A DNA stretch of 64,000 nucleotides from JBCAWW01 sp039024315 (GCA_039024315.1 JBCCQN010000005.1:55553-119552); one strand, 5' to 3'. Counted from the first letter of the stretch, positions 23,740-33,258 are shown. Notes: a model not told the origin generated them from the letters alone. Numbers and translations are program-made.

Positions 23740-25368
23740 CTAGTTTGTAACGGCTTCTTCTCGCCATTCATCAATGCCGAAGGCCACTTCAATAGCTTCC
23801 GCCTCATTGAGTGCTTGATCTTTGGTCGCAGCACCGCTTTCGAAGGCTTCCACTACCTTATCTGAACTTACGCCAATCTGCTTGAGGAAAGGAGTGGCAT
23901 ATAGCCCCATCCAAAACATCAAGATGATCAAAGGCATCATCACTGCTACCTCCCGACCATTTAGATCGATCAATTGACGGTTTTCTTCTTTATCTAGTTC
24001 GCCAAACATTACGCGGCGGAACATCCATAATAAATATACAGCTGCAATTACCACACCAGTCGCGGCTAGTACGGCAAAAATTCCTCCGATGTAGCTCGAC
24101 TTAAATGAGCCCATCAATACCAAGAACTCACCTACGAAGCCATTAAGACCTGGAAGCCCTACAGAAGCCATCATGGTGATCATAAAGAGGAAGGTGAACT
24201 TAGGCATCACTTTCGCTACCCCTTGGAAGTCTTTGATGGCACGGGTATGACGACGATCGTAAATCATCCCTACCAAAAGGAAGAGACCACCTGTTGCGAT
24301 ACCGTGATTGACCATTTGCATGATCGCGCCGCTTAGTCCTTCTTCTGTAAAGGCAAAGATGCCGAGTACGATAAAGCCAAGGTGAGATACCGAAGAATAG
24401 GCAACCAGCTTCTTGACATCGGTCTGCACCATTGCAGCCATCGCGCCATAAATAATACCAATAACGGCCATGGCAGCCATAAAAGGAGCCGCATCTAAAG
24501 ATGCTTGAGGGAATAGGATCAAACAGTAGCGAATCAACCCATAAGTACCCATTTTCAATAGCACACCTGCAAGGATGACAGAGCCGGCAGTTGGTGCTTG
24601 GGTGTGAGCATCTGGCAGCCAAGTATGCACCGGGAATAGGGGAACCTTAACGGCAAAGCTCAAGGCGAAAGCCGCAAAAAGCCAATATTCTTCCGTTAGA
24701 CTTAGGCTAGAGTATTGACGAATGAGTTCATAATCTGTAGTAAAGCTAATTCCGGCTAACTCTGGAGCGTCTGCTACATTGAGTCCTAGGTAAATAATAC
24801 CAATCAACATGAGAAGCGAGCCTACGAGCGTGTAGAGGAAGAACTTTACCGAAGCATATACTCTATCTTTGCCACCCCAAATCCCGATCAAGAAGTACAT
24901 CGGAATCAATACCATCTCGAAGAATACGTAGAAGAGCAACATATCCAAAGAGAGGAAGAAACCAATAACCCCTACTTCTAGCAGTAGCAATAGCGCATAA
25001 TAAGCAGGCTCCTGTTTAGTAATCGATCCCCAAGAGAAATAAATGGTCAGAGGAAACAAAAGAGTGGTCAACATGACTAAATAGACAGAAATACCGTCCA
25101 TCCCCATGGTGAAGTTGATATCTAGCCCTCCATAATTCACCCAATCATGCTGAAAGAAGAAGGGAAACTCTCCGCTACCCTCAGCACCAACCACTCCGGT
25201 GTATTGAAAATACAACCAAATACTCACCACAAAAGAGACCATAGAAGTCCAAAGGGCGAGCTGCCGGGCCATTCCTGGATTTTCGCCTCGCGAAAGCGCC
25301 GGAATGAGGATTGCTCCCACTAGAGGGGAGAAAACCATCAAAAGAAATAAAATTTCCGTTAGGTCCAC
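23740..25368 (-). CDS. nuoM: NADH-quinone oxidoreductase subunit M (isolated gene)
   Basis: A 542-aa polytopic membrane protein of the proton-pumping Mrp-antiporter-like family, about 14 helices. Conserved features are FYVFFEMVLIPMYFLIGIWG with the essential Glu of helix 5, KVPLFPVHTWLPDAHTQAP with the channel Lys, and SHLGFIVLGIF. It belongs to respiratory complex I in the inner membrane. The start is GTG at 25368, because no in-frame ATG precedes the first helix. It lies alone, without nuoL or nuoN beside it; nuo genes usually form one operon, so this is either a displaced subunit gene or a second copy. Confidence 0.92.
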   Translation of the reverse strand: MDLTEILFLLMVFSPLVGAILIPALSRGENPGMARQLALWTSMVSFVVSIWLYFQYTGVVGAEGSGEFPFFFQHDWVNYGGLDINFTMGMDGISVYLVMLTTLLFPLTIYFSWGSITKQEPAYYALLLLLEVGVIGFFLSLDMLLFYVFFEMVLIPMYFLIGIWGGKDRVYASVKFFLYTLVGSLLMLIGIIYLGLNVADAPELAGISFTTDYELIRQYSSLSLTEEYWLFAAFALSFAVKVPLFPVHTWLPDAHTQAPTAGSVILAGVLLKMGTYGLIRYCLILFPQASLDAAPFMAAMAVIGIIYGAMAAMVQTDVKKLVAYSSVSHLGFIVLGIFAFTEEGLSGAIMQMVNHGIATGGLFLLVGMIYDRRHTRAIKDFQGVAKVMPKFTFLFMITMMASVGLPGLNGFVGEFLVLMGSFKSSYIGGIFAVLAATGVVIAAVYLLWMFRRVMFGELDKEENRQLIDLNGREVAVMMPLIILMFWMGLYATPFLKQIGVSSDKVVEAFESGAATKDQALNEAEAIEVAFGIDEWREEAVTN

Positions 25369-25428
25369 GGTGGTATTCTTATATCGTAAAAAGGTCTAGA
25401 AATTAACGGCTCGAAGATAGATACTTTT

Positions 25429-26844
25429 TCAATCCTTCACAAATGAAAGCACGGCCTTGACATAAGCGTTGGCCACACTTTTAAGCCTGCTAGAGGTGTT
25501 TATTCCCTCGATTTGTAGATCTCGCCTATTGAGGGCAAGGCTCTCTTCTCGGTGATCTTGATTGAGGCTTTCACCATAGCAAAGTGGCCCAGCAATTAGG
25601 CGAGTAAGCGAGAGGTTACGAGCATAAACACCGGGTTTATCGGTCAAAATGGAAGCACGGTGGAGATAGGAGAGTGGGTAGGCAGAACTTACGATATGAA
25701 CGCCTGTCTCCGCGACAGACGCTTTGACAAATGCATCACATAAACGAATGGACTCTGCCACATCATCGGATATAATCTGACGTAGGAAAGCAACTCGATC
25801 TTCAAGCTTCGCCAGCTCCCCATTCATAAAGCTGCCTGGAGTAAAGGCCATTAAATAATTTTGGTCCGTAGGCCTGAAGTAGCCCTCATCATCGCGCAGC
25901 TCCCAATTAGGTGAATCCACATTGTAATGAATGATCAAAGTCAGGTGCGGCTGAAATTCATTGATCATCTTGGCCCGAGCGCGCAGATCCATAGGGGTGT
26001 AAAAACGCTTCATGATGTCCTTTTCCTCAGCCGTTTTTCGCCACCAACGGGCTCTTTTCCAACTGATTTCACCCGTCTTACGCAGTCTTTTGATACTATC
26101 TTCAAGAGCCGTACTACCTCGCCAAGCTTCCCAAGTCAAACCCGTTACCCCTACTCCAGGCTGGGTTCGAGTCATCAATACCGTAGCTCCCATAGCCTCT
26201 AACTGCTGACGGATCAAATGAGCCGTAGCCAGCGTCAGATTAGCCTCATGAAACTGGATAGCGGGGCGACCTTGCTGAGCATTGGCGTACATCTTCATGT
26301 ATTTTCCTTCTATCTCCGCCACTTCTGCGGTCGCCGCCATGTGCCCGGGATCAATGGCAACCTTAAGGCCTGAAAGGGGGGCGATTTTGCCTTCTTTATA
26401 GTAAAAGCGGGCGGGCAAGGGCAGTTTTTTGAAGCGGTCTGGCCATGCCGAACGCTTTTTCTCTCGGCAAAAGGCCACCATACTATCAAGGGGAAAATGC
26501 CGGAACATCTTCATGGTAGTAGCAAACTCGTCAGGAAAAATGACAAACTCAGCCTCTAGAGGGCTGTTTGCTTTAGGATCAGCAAAAAAGTAAATGCCTG
26601 TCTCATCGATTTTAAAGTAATCGAAGAGGCTGCTATCTCTCACCAGATACTGAGTGGAGGGCTGCACTAAATCCTTTAAAGAAGCTCGATCTTCATTGGG
26701 GAGTTGGAAGGTATTTTCTTCCACTACGACTGGCGTATCCTTAGTAGAATTGCGGGGAGAAGGCTTAGGTTTACAGGCACTAGCGCCACCAAAAATCACG
26801 AAAATTACAAGCCAAAGCGGCCATTTTTGCTGCCAATATTTCAT
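25429..26844 (-). CDS. N-acetylmuramoyl-L-alanine amidase (Amidase_3), predicted lipoprotein
   Basis: A peptidoglycan hydrolase of about 471 aa. The N-terminus has a hydrophobic segment and a lipobox-like GGASAC. The zinc amidase domain shows VAIDPGHMA (His ligand), FHEANLTLA (Glu ligand), TRTQPG and LIIHYNVDS (second His). There is an unusually large insertion between the strand ending TRTQPG and the final His (WEAWRGSTALED to FYTPMDLRARA). It should cleave the amide bond between MurNAc and the stem peptide in the periplasm. The ATG at 26844 is preferred over one at 26862, as it begins the signal sequence directly. Confidence 0.85.
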   Translation of the reverse strand: MKYWQQKWPLWLVIFVIFGGASACKPKPSPRNSTKDTPVVVEENTFQLPNEDRASLKDLVQPSTQYLVRDSSLFDYFKIDETGIYFFADPKANSPLEAEFVIFPDEFATTMKMFRHFPLDSMVAFCREKKRSAWPDRFKKLPLPARFYYKEGKIAPLSGLKVAIDPGHMAATAEVAEIEGKYMKMYANAQQGRPAIQFHEANLTLATAHLIRQQLEAMGATVLMTRTQPGVGVTGLTWEAWRGSTALEDSIKRLRKTGEISWKRARWWRKTAEEKDIMKRFYTPMDLRARAKMINEFQPHLTLIIHYNVDSPNWELRDDEGYFRPTDQNYLMAFTPGSFMNGELAKLEDRVAFLRQIISDDVAESIRLCDAFVKASVAETGVHIVSSAYPLSYLHRASILTDKPGVYARNLSLTRLIAGPLCYGESLNQDHREESLALNRRDLQIEGINTSSRLKSVANAYVKAVLSFVKD

Positions 26845-27178
26845 CAGCTGCAATATACACATCTTATGATTCTCGTCTAGACCTAGGACGCTAGCACCTA
26901 GTGATTTTCAGGCTCTTTTCATTTCCCACCACTTCGTGGAACGATAAAAGCGTTCTGCGAAGCAGGCTGAGAATTGTTGATTTGTTGAATGGTTGAATTT
27001 TTGAATAGCCGAATGAGCATCCTATTAACTCCCCCTCAACCCTTCAACCCTTCAACCCTTCAACACTTCAACACTTCAACCATTAAATAAGCGTTCTGCG
27101 AAGCAGTGAAAAAAACCGGACGCGAATCAATGCTCACAGCCCGGTAAGAGATTAGGGATTAAAATCGATTGGTACCCT
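26845..27178. other. Gene-free stretch of about 330 bases containing a composite repeat
   Basis: It carries the composite REP-like/GTTGAA-TTCAAC element at 26930-27106. The flanks (26845-26929 and 27107-27178) show nothing recognisable apart from a short CCGG-based inverted repeat near 27117-27145. Confidence 0.65.
26930..27106. repeat. Composite repeat: REP-like palindromes around GTTGAA/TTCAAC runs
   Basis: An imperfect hairpin of REP-like arms (CACTTCGTGGAACG with CGTTCTGCGAAGCAGG, 26930-26965) is followed by GTTGAAT/TTGAAT repeats, a short unique core, tandem CCCTTCAA and CACTTCAA units, and another GCGTTCTGCGAAGCAG (27091-27106). The layout is the same as at 36618-36794. Confidence 0.7.
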
Positions 27179-27655
27179 CTATCTTTTTCTTAGTATGATG
27201 GTTTCAGTGCCACTGACTTCTGGCTCACGGATATCTAAATAGAGCGTCATTTCCTGATTACGTTTGATCTCCGCCTCATCTTCTTGAATCGTATATACCT
27301 GTATCCAAGACTTGAGGGGACTGATACCATAGAGGAAGAATCTTTTTTCGTCAAGATCTAGAAACCAAGTCATATCATTGGCGATAACTGCTTTAAGGCG
27401 CATATAACGTAGGCCGAGAATCTTGCTATCAGCAGTAGGATCGCTATAGTTTAAAGGATTGAAATTACTTTCCTCTTCCTCAGCGCTAAGGGTGAGGGTA
27501 CCGAGATCCTCATAAATGGTATCTGCTTGGATTACTTTGACAATCTCCCACTCTCCTTCATAGTAGGAGTGAGGATTTACTCTGGTTTTGTAACATGATA
27601 CTAGACAAAGAGAAAGCAATAAAGCAAGGAGGGGAAAATATCGTGGATGAGCCAT
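27179..27655 (-). CDS. Hypothetical lipoprotein
   Basis: A 158-aa predicted lipoprotein: signal sequence with lipobox LVSC (Cys21), then a beta-rich domain (YYEGEWEIVKVIQADTIYEDLG, split by short loops, and the C-terminal SGTETIILRKR). The pattern resembles small lipocalin-like Bacteroidota lipoproteins, but I cannot place it in a family. It begins four bases after the stop of the beta-barrel-like gene, so the two are an operon. Confidence 0.75.
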   Translation of the reverse strand: MAHPRYFPLLALLLSLCLVSCYKTRVNPHSYYEGEWEIVKVIQADTIYEDLGTLTLSAEEEESNFNPLNYSDPTADSKILGLRYMRLKAVIANDMTWFLDLDEKRFFLYGISPLKSWIQVYTIQEDEAEIKRNQEMTLYLDIREPEVSGTETIILRKR

Positions 27656-27659
27656 GGTT

Positions 27660-28538
27660 TTAAAATTCTGAGGTGAGACTAAAAGTGATACCGAAGCTGA
27701 AGCGCCATTCGCTCAGCTCTCCATTGACTAATCCCTCCGCAATAGCGCTATTGCCAGGGTCGGGAATCACGGCAGCATTTTGAGACAAAAAGGTGGGAAA
27801 AGTATGATTGTTGTAATAGGGCGAGTCTCCTCCTAAGCCTAGTTCATCTTGGATACCAATGGTGCCTTTGTATTGTTGATCTTCGGGCAACCAAAAATCT
27901 CCCTGCAAACCTATCTTCTCTGCTTGAAAAGTGAAGAATACATATTTGTACCCAATAGAGGCTTTGAATCCATATCCCAAGTCCAGCTGATCCACATCGA
28001 AAATACCATTATAGCTGCTTTCCATGCCATAGCTCTCCATACCGTTGGGATAGATCATCTTGGAGCGCACTTGCCCTTTATTGGTGTTCATTGATAAGAA
28101 AGCACCGATCCGAATCAGATCAGTAGGCAGGGTTAAACCCACTCTTAAATATTGTTGCCGAGCGTTAAAATCGATATGGCGCGTACGTCCATCATTAAAA
28201 TCCGCGACCATGGTTTGTCTCAAGGGCGCAAAGCCATATTCCATATCAAGATAGTAAAGAAAAAGACCAAAGCTCCAATACGAGCTATTGTCAAAATTGA
28301 TATTGGGTAAAGGGCTAGCCAAGAGACTAGCAAAGCGACTGTTGTAGGTATTGATAAACCTATCTAGGCTTTCATTTGTCAAGCTACGGTTGCGCATTTG
28401 CCCGACAGAAACGTAAACACCAGAGCGGTTGAAGGCATCTGGTACTTGGGCCAAAGCGGAAGTGAGCCCTAGCCAAGCGAGCAAGCCAGACAGGGCGATT
28501 TTGCGCCATGTCGGTAATGGGAAATAATCTTTAATCAT
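27660..28538 (-). CDS. Predicted outer-membrane beta-barrel protein, unknown function
   Basis: A 292-aa exported protein with a signal peptide ending LTSALAQ and alternating amphipathic strands (YWSFGLFLYYLDMEYGFAP, QYLRVGLTLP, YGFKASIGYKYVFFTFQAEK). It finishes in WRFSFGITFSLTSEF, an aromatic-terminated strand typical of barrels. It resembles PorP/SprF-type proteins only in size and overall style, and lacks their conserved N-terminal motif, so no T9SS role is assigned. It is followed by a lipoprotein gene after four bases. Confidence 0.7.
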   Translation of the reverse strand: MIKDYFPLPTWRKIALSGLLAWLGLTSALAQVPDAFNRSGVYVSVGQMRNRSLTNESLDRFINTYNSRFASLLASPLPNINFDNSSYWSFGLFLYYLDMEYGFAPLRQTMVADFNDGRTRHIDFNARQQYLRVGLTLPTDLIRIGAFLSMNTNKGQVRSKMIYPNGMESYGMESSYNGIFDVDQLDLGYGFKASIGYKYVFFTFQAEKIGLQGDFWLPEDQQYKGTIGIQDELGLGGDSPYYNNHTFPTFLSQNAAVIPDPGNSAIAEGLVNGELSEWRFSFGITFSLTSEF

Positions 28539-28635
28539 GAGCCTTTTGATTTAGACTCAATTTCAAGATTTGCACCATATACAGCATTACCCAAAATTGG
28601 GGAAGTCTTTACCGAAAATGGGGAAATGAAAGCCT

Positions 28636-29907
28636 TTAGGCTTTAGTGCCCAATACCGCAATACGGGAAGAATAGAGGTTGATCAATACAAAGATCAAAA
28701 CCGTAAAGCTCAGGAGTGAAGAACCTCCATAACTAAAGAACGGTAAGGGAATCCCAATCACTGGGACCAAGCCTATCGTCATACCGATATTGATCACCAC
28801 GTGAAAAAAGAGCAGGCTCACGACACTATAGCCATAAATACGGGCAAAGCGAGTCTTAGAGTTCTCGGAGAGAAACTGCAAACGCCAGATCAATAAAAAG
28901 AAACAGAGCAGCACCACTACGGAGCCAAGCCAGCCATATTCCTCGCCCACGGCACAATAAATAAAATCAGTCTCTTGCTTTGGGACAAACTGATATTTGG
29001 TATAGTTTCCTTGCAGATAACCTTTACCAACGATACCACCGGAGCCGATCGCGATCTTAGATTGGATCACATTATACCCAGCACCTTGGGGGTCTATACT
29101 AGGGTCAAATAGGACTTTGAGACGGATCTGCTGGTGGGGTTGCAAAAAGCCCATCAATTGGTTAGTACCAAAAGACACCAAGCTAAAAAAGCTACAAATC
29201 ATCCCAATCAAGATGGCATTACGCACCCAACGGCGTGCGTTGAAGGTCAAACCAAAAATCACCAACCCTAGCAGCATAATGCCCACAATGATCCAAACCG
29301 AGCCTTCGAGATAGAGAGAGAGTAAAGCTACTCCTCCCAACAACAATAATACGATAGGCACAAGCGGGTGAAGTCCTTCCCTAAATAAAACGATGAGAAA
29401 GCTGCCAAAAACAAGTGCCGAACCGGTATCATTTTGAAAGATGACAATCAAGGCCGGTAAAAGGATCATACCTAATACGGCCATCAAGTCCTGCCCATTG
29501 CTCATACTGAAATTGAGCCGAGACATATACTTAGCCAAAGCTAAGGCTGTGGCGAGTTTGGCAAATTCTGATGGCTGGAATTGCTGCCCTCCTATAATCA
29601 GCCAGCTCTTGGCCCCATTGACCTCCTTACCAATAAACAATACCAGTATCAAAGTAAGGATGGCCGCTCCATAGGCCAGATAGGCTGTAGAATACAGGAA
29701 CCGATGATCAAGCAGTAACACTAGCATTGCAACCCCCAAAGAGACGCCCATCCAGACAAGCTGCTTACCGTGTAAAACGCCAAAGTTGAAGATGTCCGTA
29801 CCAAAATTAGCCGAAGAAACCGCATAGATCGTCATCCAGCCCAGCAGTACAAGTCCAATGTACAGCAGGATGGTAATAAGATCGAAGTCGAAGTTTTTGC
29901 GATTCAT
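28636..29907 (-). CDS. rodA: Rod-shape SEDS glycosyltransferase RodA
   Basis: A 423-aa membrane protein of the SEDS family that polymerises glycan strands for lateral wall growth together with PBP2. Typical motifs are GAKSWLIIGGQQFQPSEFAK, FQNDTGSALVFGSFL, GKGYLQGNYTKYQFVPKQET-type loop residues and the final GIPLPFFSYGGSSLL. The ATG directly follows the mrdA stop. It ends the mreB-mreC-mreD-mrdA-rodA cluster, the classic rod-shape complex. Confidence 0.96.
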   Translation of the reverse strand: MNRKNFDFDLITILLYIGLVLLGWMTIYAVSSANFGTDIFNFGVLHGKQLVWMGVSLGVAMLVLLLDHRFLYSTAYLAYGAAILTLILVLFIGKEVNGAKSWLIIGGQQFQPSEFAKLATALALAKYMSRLNFSMSNGQDLMAVLGMILLPALIVIFQNDTGSALVFGSFLIVLFREGLHPLVPIVLLLLGGVALLSLYLEGSVWIIVGIMLLGLVIFGLTFNARRWVRNAILIGMICSFFSLVSFGTNQLMGFLQPHQQIRLKVLFDPSIDPQGAGYNVIQSKIAIGSGGIVGKGYLQGNYTKYQFVPKQETDFIYCAVGEEYGWLGSVVVLLCFFLLIWRLQFLSENSKTRFARIYGYSVVSLLFFHVVINIGMTIGLVPVIGIPLPFFSYGGSSLLSFTVLIFVLINLYSSRIAVLGTKA

Positions 29908-31719
29908 CTAAAACCTAGCGTTCAAAAGTCGATTATATTCAAATTGCTTACTGACGATTTCGCCTTGCAGGTACTTTTCGATCACACAAGCGCTCAAGGG
30001 AGCGGCCCAACGCCCACCTCCACCAGCATTTTCAATAATGGCAGCAATCGCAATACGCGGACGCTCTGCAGGAGCAAAACCAAGAAAAACAGAGTGATCT
30101 TCCCCATGAGGATTCTCTACCGTACCTGTTTTGCCAGCGACATCCACTCCCTCAATGATCGCCCTGCGTGCAGTACCCGAAGCGACTACTTGTACCATCG
30201 CATCTATAACCGTACGAAAGTGGTAAGGGGAGATTTCGGTATCGATAGTATCATAGGAGACGCGATTCCAATAATTTTCATCTCCACGGACAGCCTTCAA
30301 AAAGTGCGGTTTGACATAGGTCCCACGATTAGCGATCAAGGTGGCAAGATTAGCCATTTGCAAGGGCGTCATCAAGATTTCACCTTGGCCGATAGAGTTA
30401 CTGATAATGGTAGTCGCAATCCAACGATTGTGCCCATACCAGCGATCATACATTTTGCCTGAAGGCAGCTTACCGGGTTTTTCATAAGGGATATCCACTC
30501 CCAGCTCCCGACCAAGCCCCATCCGGTCCATGTAGCCCCGCCAAACGTCAAAGGCTTCATAAATGCTATCATACTGGTGATGATGCAAGAAGTCCATATA
30601 AGTAGCGGCAAAATAGGAGTTGCAAGAATGCTTGATGGCATTGTCTAGAGCGAGAGGGGTCACGTGAAAGCGACAACCTGGCTTTCCTTTATTGCGGCTA
30701 AAGCCACCCCCACAACTATAATAAGTATTTTCGGTAATAATGCCTTCGTTTAAAGCCGCGAGGGCATTGGCCAATTTATAGATCGATCCCGGTGGGTAAG
30801 CAGCCATCAAAGGCCTATTGAAAAGTGGCTTAAGCGAATCTCGTTGTAGCCGCCGCCAATTGGTATGCTGCTCGCTACCAGTCAAAGAACTGGGATCATA
30901 GGTAGGTGCGCTCACAAAGGCGAGGATTTCACCAGTTGAGGGCTCTATAGCTACAATACTGCCTCTCTTTCCTTGCATCAAGGCTTCGCCGAACGCTTGT
31001 AACTCGGTATCTATACCCAACATCATGTCCTGACCTTTGACCGCCGCCGTATCATAACGTTGTTTGGCATAGCTTCCTACTTCTCGATTATGCACATCAA
31101 CCAAAATCTTTCTTTGGCCCTGCACCCCTCGTAAAGTAGTATCATGACTGTGTTCGATCCCCGTCTTGCCGACTAGGTCCCCAATTCGGTATTTACCGCG
31201 TGAGGATTTAATATCGGAAGAGTCAACCTCTGAAATGTAACCTAGGATATTGGCTCCTACTGGATATTCATAATGTCTTTTGTTACTGACGCTGAAGCTA
31301 ATTCCCCGAGCATCCCACAATGCCTCTTGCAATATCCCGCAAGTCTCTAGATCTAGATGTTGCGCAATGACTGACTCTTTATAGCTGCTATATTTTGCGG
31401 CTTTGGCAATAGCCCTATCTAAATCCTCTTTGCTCATTTCGAGGTATTTGAGCAAAAGCGTAGTGTCTGGGATGTAAAGGTTACGTGGGGTAACCATCAT
31501 CTTAAACATCGGTTGATTGCTCACATAGATTTCGCCATATCGGTTATAGATATTACCGCGGGGCGGAACGATAGATTTGGTCTTGATGACATATTTGTCA
31601 GCCCGACGAGCGTATTCGGTACTGAGAACCTGGATCGAAAACAAGCGGGCACCAAAGCTTAGGAAAACCAAAGCAAAGAACAAGATGATAATACCGCCAC
31701 GTACTTTTAACTGATCCAA
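29908..31719 (-). CDS. mrdA: Penicillin-binding protein 2 (peptidoglycan transpeptidase)
   Basis: A 603-aa bitopic class B PBP. Residues 7-30 form the membrane anchor, the pedestal domain follows (VPPRGNIYNRYG), and the transpeptidase domain has its active-site motif SIYK (Ser312/Lys315), the second motif in HSCNSYFA and the KTG motif in AGKTGTVENP. It crosslinks wall made by RodA. The start is TTG at 31719: an in-frame stop lies just upstream and no ATG is available before the anchor. It lies between mreD and rodA in the shape operon. Confidence 0.95.
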   Translation of the reverse strand: MDQLKVRGGIIILFFALVFLSFGARLFSIQVLSTEYARRADKYVIKTKSIVPPRGNIYNRYGEIYVSNQPMFKMMVTPRNLYIPDTTLLLKYLEMSKEDLDRAIAKAAKYSSYKESVIAQHLDLETCGILQEALWDARGISFSVSNKRHYEYPVGANILGYISEVDSSDIKSSRGKYRIGDLVGKTGIEHSHDTTLRGVQGQRKILVDVHNREVGSYAKQRYDTAAVKGQDMMLGIDTELQAFGEALMQGKRGSIVAIEPSTGEILAFVSAPTYDPSSLTGSEQHTNWRRLQRDSLKPLFNRPLMAAYPPGSIYKLANALAALNEGIITENTYYSCGGGFSRNKGKPGCRFHVTPLALDNAIKHSCNSYFAATYMDFLHHHQYDSIYEAFDVWRGYMDRMGLGRELGVDIPYEKPGKLPSGKMYDRWYGHNRWIATTIISNSIGQGEILMTPLQMANLATLIANRGTYVKPHFLKAVRGDENYWNRVSYDTIDTEISPYHFRTVIDAMVQVVASGTARRAIIEGVDVAGKTGTVENPHGEDHSVFLGFAPAERPRIAIAAIIENAGGGGRWAAPLSACVIEKYLQGEIVSKQFEYNRLLNARF

Positions 31720-31731
31720 AAGAGTATAAGC

Positions 31732-32238
31732 TTATCGTTTATAAAAAATATAACTGAGGACAAAACAAAGCAAGAAAGTGTACAAAGTACTTGCCCCTAT
31801 TTTGATGAGCGTTCGGAAGAAGTCCTGAAAACTCAGAACCTCTAAGAAAAAGTAAGCAAGATTGTGCAAAAAGGTCAAGGTCAATAGATAGATCACAAAC
31901 CAAATCGCAGACTGATCACGTAAATTCAACTCTGATACCCCTCTTATATTCGAGCCACTTGCCAAAGCAGCTACTCTTTCTCGCGCTCCAACAGCAAACA
32001 CTCCAGCAAAGGCATGCAAACCGCTAACCGTACTAGTTGAAAGCGCATCAACCATGAATCCGGTAGCAAAAGCGATAACCAAAACCAAAGGTACTGGCCA
32101 ATCAAAGGGCAGGCTAAATAAAAATAGCAGGAATACAAAGGGCATCGCTACATCAAATATACCCATATGATTAAACAAACCCACCTGTAATACCAGATAT
32201 ACCAAAAAAGCCAATATGTAGCGAAATATCTGATTCAT
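31732..32238 (-). CDS. mreD: Rod-shape-determining protein MreD
   Basis: A 168-aa protein with five or six hydrophobic helices (ILAFLVYLVLQVGLFNHMGI, FVFLLFLFSLPF, VPLVLVIAFATGFMVDAL). Sequence is weakly conserved in this family; the assignment rests on size, the GFMVDALSTSTVSGLHAFAG region and position between mreC (three bases upstream) and mrdA. It is a membrane component of the elongasome. Confidence 0.9.
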   Translation of the reverse strand: MNQIFRYILAFLVYLVLQVGLFNHMGIFDVAMPFVFLLFLFSLPFDWPVPLVLVIAFATGFMVDALSTSTVSGLHAFAGVFAVGARERVAALASGSNIRGVSELNLRDQSAIWFVIYLLTLTFLHNLAYFFLEVLSFQDFFRTLIKIGASTLYTFLLCFVLSYIFYKR

Positions 32239-32241
32239 TTT

Positions 32242-33114
32242 TTATCGAGGCACAGACAGTTCAATGCTGTCCAATTCTGCTTTATTTTCGGAAGCGACAA
32301 GATAAACATTTCCGAGGGCGTGAAAGTCGGTCGCCAAGGCAATTTTGGCGTCATGATAACCATCTTTGGCCTTATCGATGGAAACAATTTTTCCCACCAT
32401 ATAGCCTGCCGGAAATACTGATCTGTACCCAGATGAGAGCACCCAGTCCCCTTCAAATATCTCCACTGTTTCAGGAATATAGGTTAAGTTCGCTTGAAAG
32501 GGATTCCCTCCTTCCCATTCATAGATTCCCACATGACCACTAGAGGCTGCTTCCTTAGGTCTCACGACCTTGACCAGAAAGCGAGAACTCACATTTAAGG
32601 CACTAATGACTAGGCTGTAACGAGGACGGGTTTTGATCACATTGCCGACTATCCCTTGAGGAGAGACTACTCCCATACCTTCTTTCACTCCGTTTTCACT
32701 GCCTTTGTCTAGGGTGATATAATTATAGTTAAGATTGGTAGAATTACGAATCACCCGAGCAGGGAAATATTGAAACTTCTCATTAAGTCCCGCTGTATCC
32801 GCCAAAAAATAGCTGATAGAGTCCTTGGCCAACATCCCTTCATAGCGATCCAACTTTAAGCGCAGGCTTTGCAACTCTTGGCTCAAGGCAATGTTTTTTT
32901 GTATAAGGGTATCGTTTTGAGTCTGTAAATTGAAAAAGCCCCAAAGCTTAGAAGTTGATTCATTGATCCGACCACTCAATTCCAAAGCAGTATCCCCTAC
33001 CTGATGTCGTTGGTAATCGTTATTGCGAACAATAAACATTAGGGCCAGTCCTTCTAGCAAAAGAAAAACCAGCAGGTTTCGGTAAGACGATAAAAGCGTA
33101 AACAGCCGAAACAT
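32242..33114 (-). CDS. mreC: Rod-shape-determining protein MreC
   Basis: A 290-aa periplasmic scaffold protein of the elongasome. The N-terminal membrane anchor (LLVFLLLEGLALMFIV) is followed by a coiled coil (about 60-95) and the MreC beta domains, with RVIRNSTNLNYNYITLDKG, GVVSPQGIVGNV and the late DWVLSSGYRSVFPAGYMVGK segment being characteristic. It is separated from mreB by 144 bases containing short GTTGAA-type repeats, while mreD follows after three bases. Confidence 0.95.
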   Translation of the reverse strand: MFRLFTLLSSYRNLLVFLLLEGLALMFIVRNNDYQRHQVGDTALELSGRINESTSKLWGFFNLQTQNDTLIQKNIALSQELQSLRLKLDRYEGMLAKDSISYFLADTAGLNEKFQYFPARVIRNSTNLNYNYITLDKGSENGVKEGMGVVSPQGIVGNVIKTRPRYSLVISALNVSSRFLVKVVRPKEAASSGHVGIYEWEGGNPFQANLTYIPETVEIFEGDWVLSSGYRSVFPAGYMVGKIVSIDKAKDGYHDAKIALATDFHALGNVYLVASENKAELDSIELSVPR

Positions 33115-33258
33115 GGATTACAGAATTGTTGAATTTTTGAGTTTCTGAATTGGTGAGTACCTGAACACTTGTGTCAGTCTCCTAGCCTTAATCAGGTCTG
33201 GGCGATCCAACAAGCTCAAGCAAACAACAATTCAACGATTCTAGCTCAAATAATAGAC
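33115..33258. repeat. GTTGAATT/AATTCAAC repeat inside the mreB-mreC gap
   Basis: The gap starts with AGAATTGTTGAATTTTTGAG and ends with AACAACAATTCAACG, short inverted copies of the spacer-repeat motif seen in the composite elements at 26930 and 36618. There is no REP-like core here and no terminator, so mreC is probably still read with mreB. Confidence 0.5.

Noticed and set aside
27660..28538. PorP/SprF T9SS membrane protein
   Set aside because: Size and barrel style agree, but the typical N-terminal motif of PorP/SprF proteins is not visible, so only a generic barrel call is given.
29944..30462. 172-codon plus-strand ORF
   Set aside because: Antisense to mrdA, which is complete and well conserved here.
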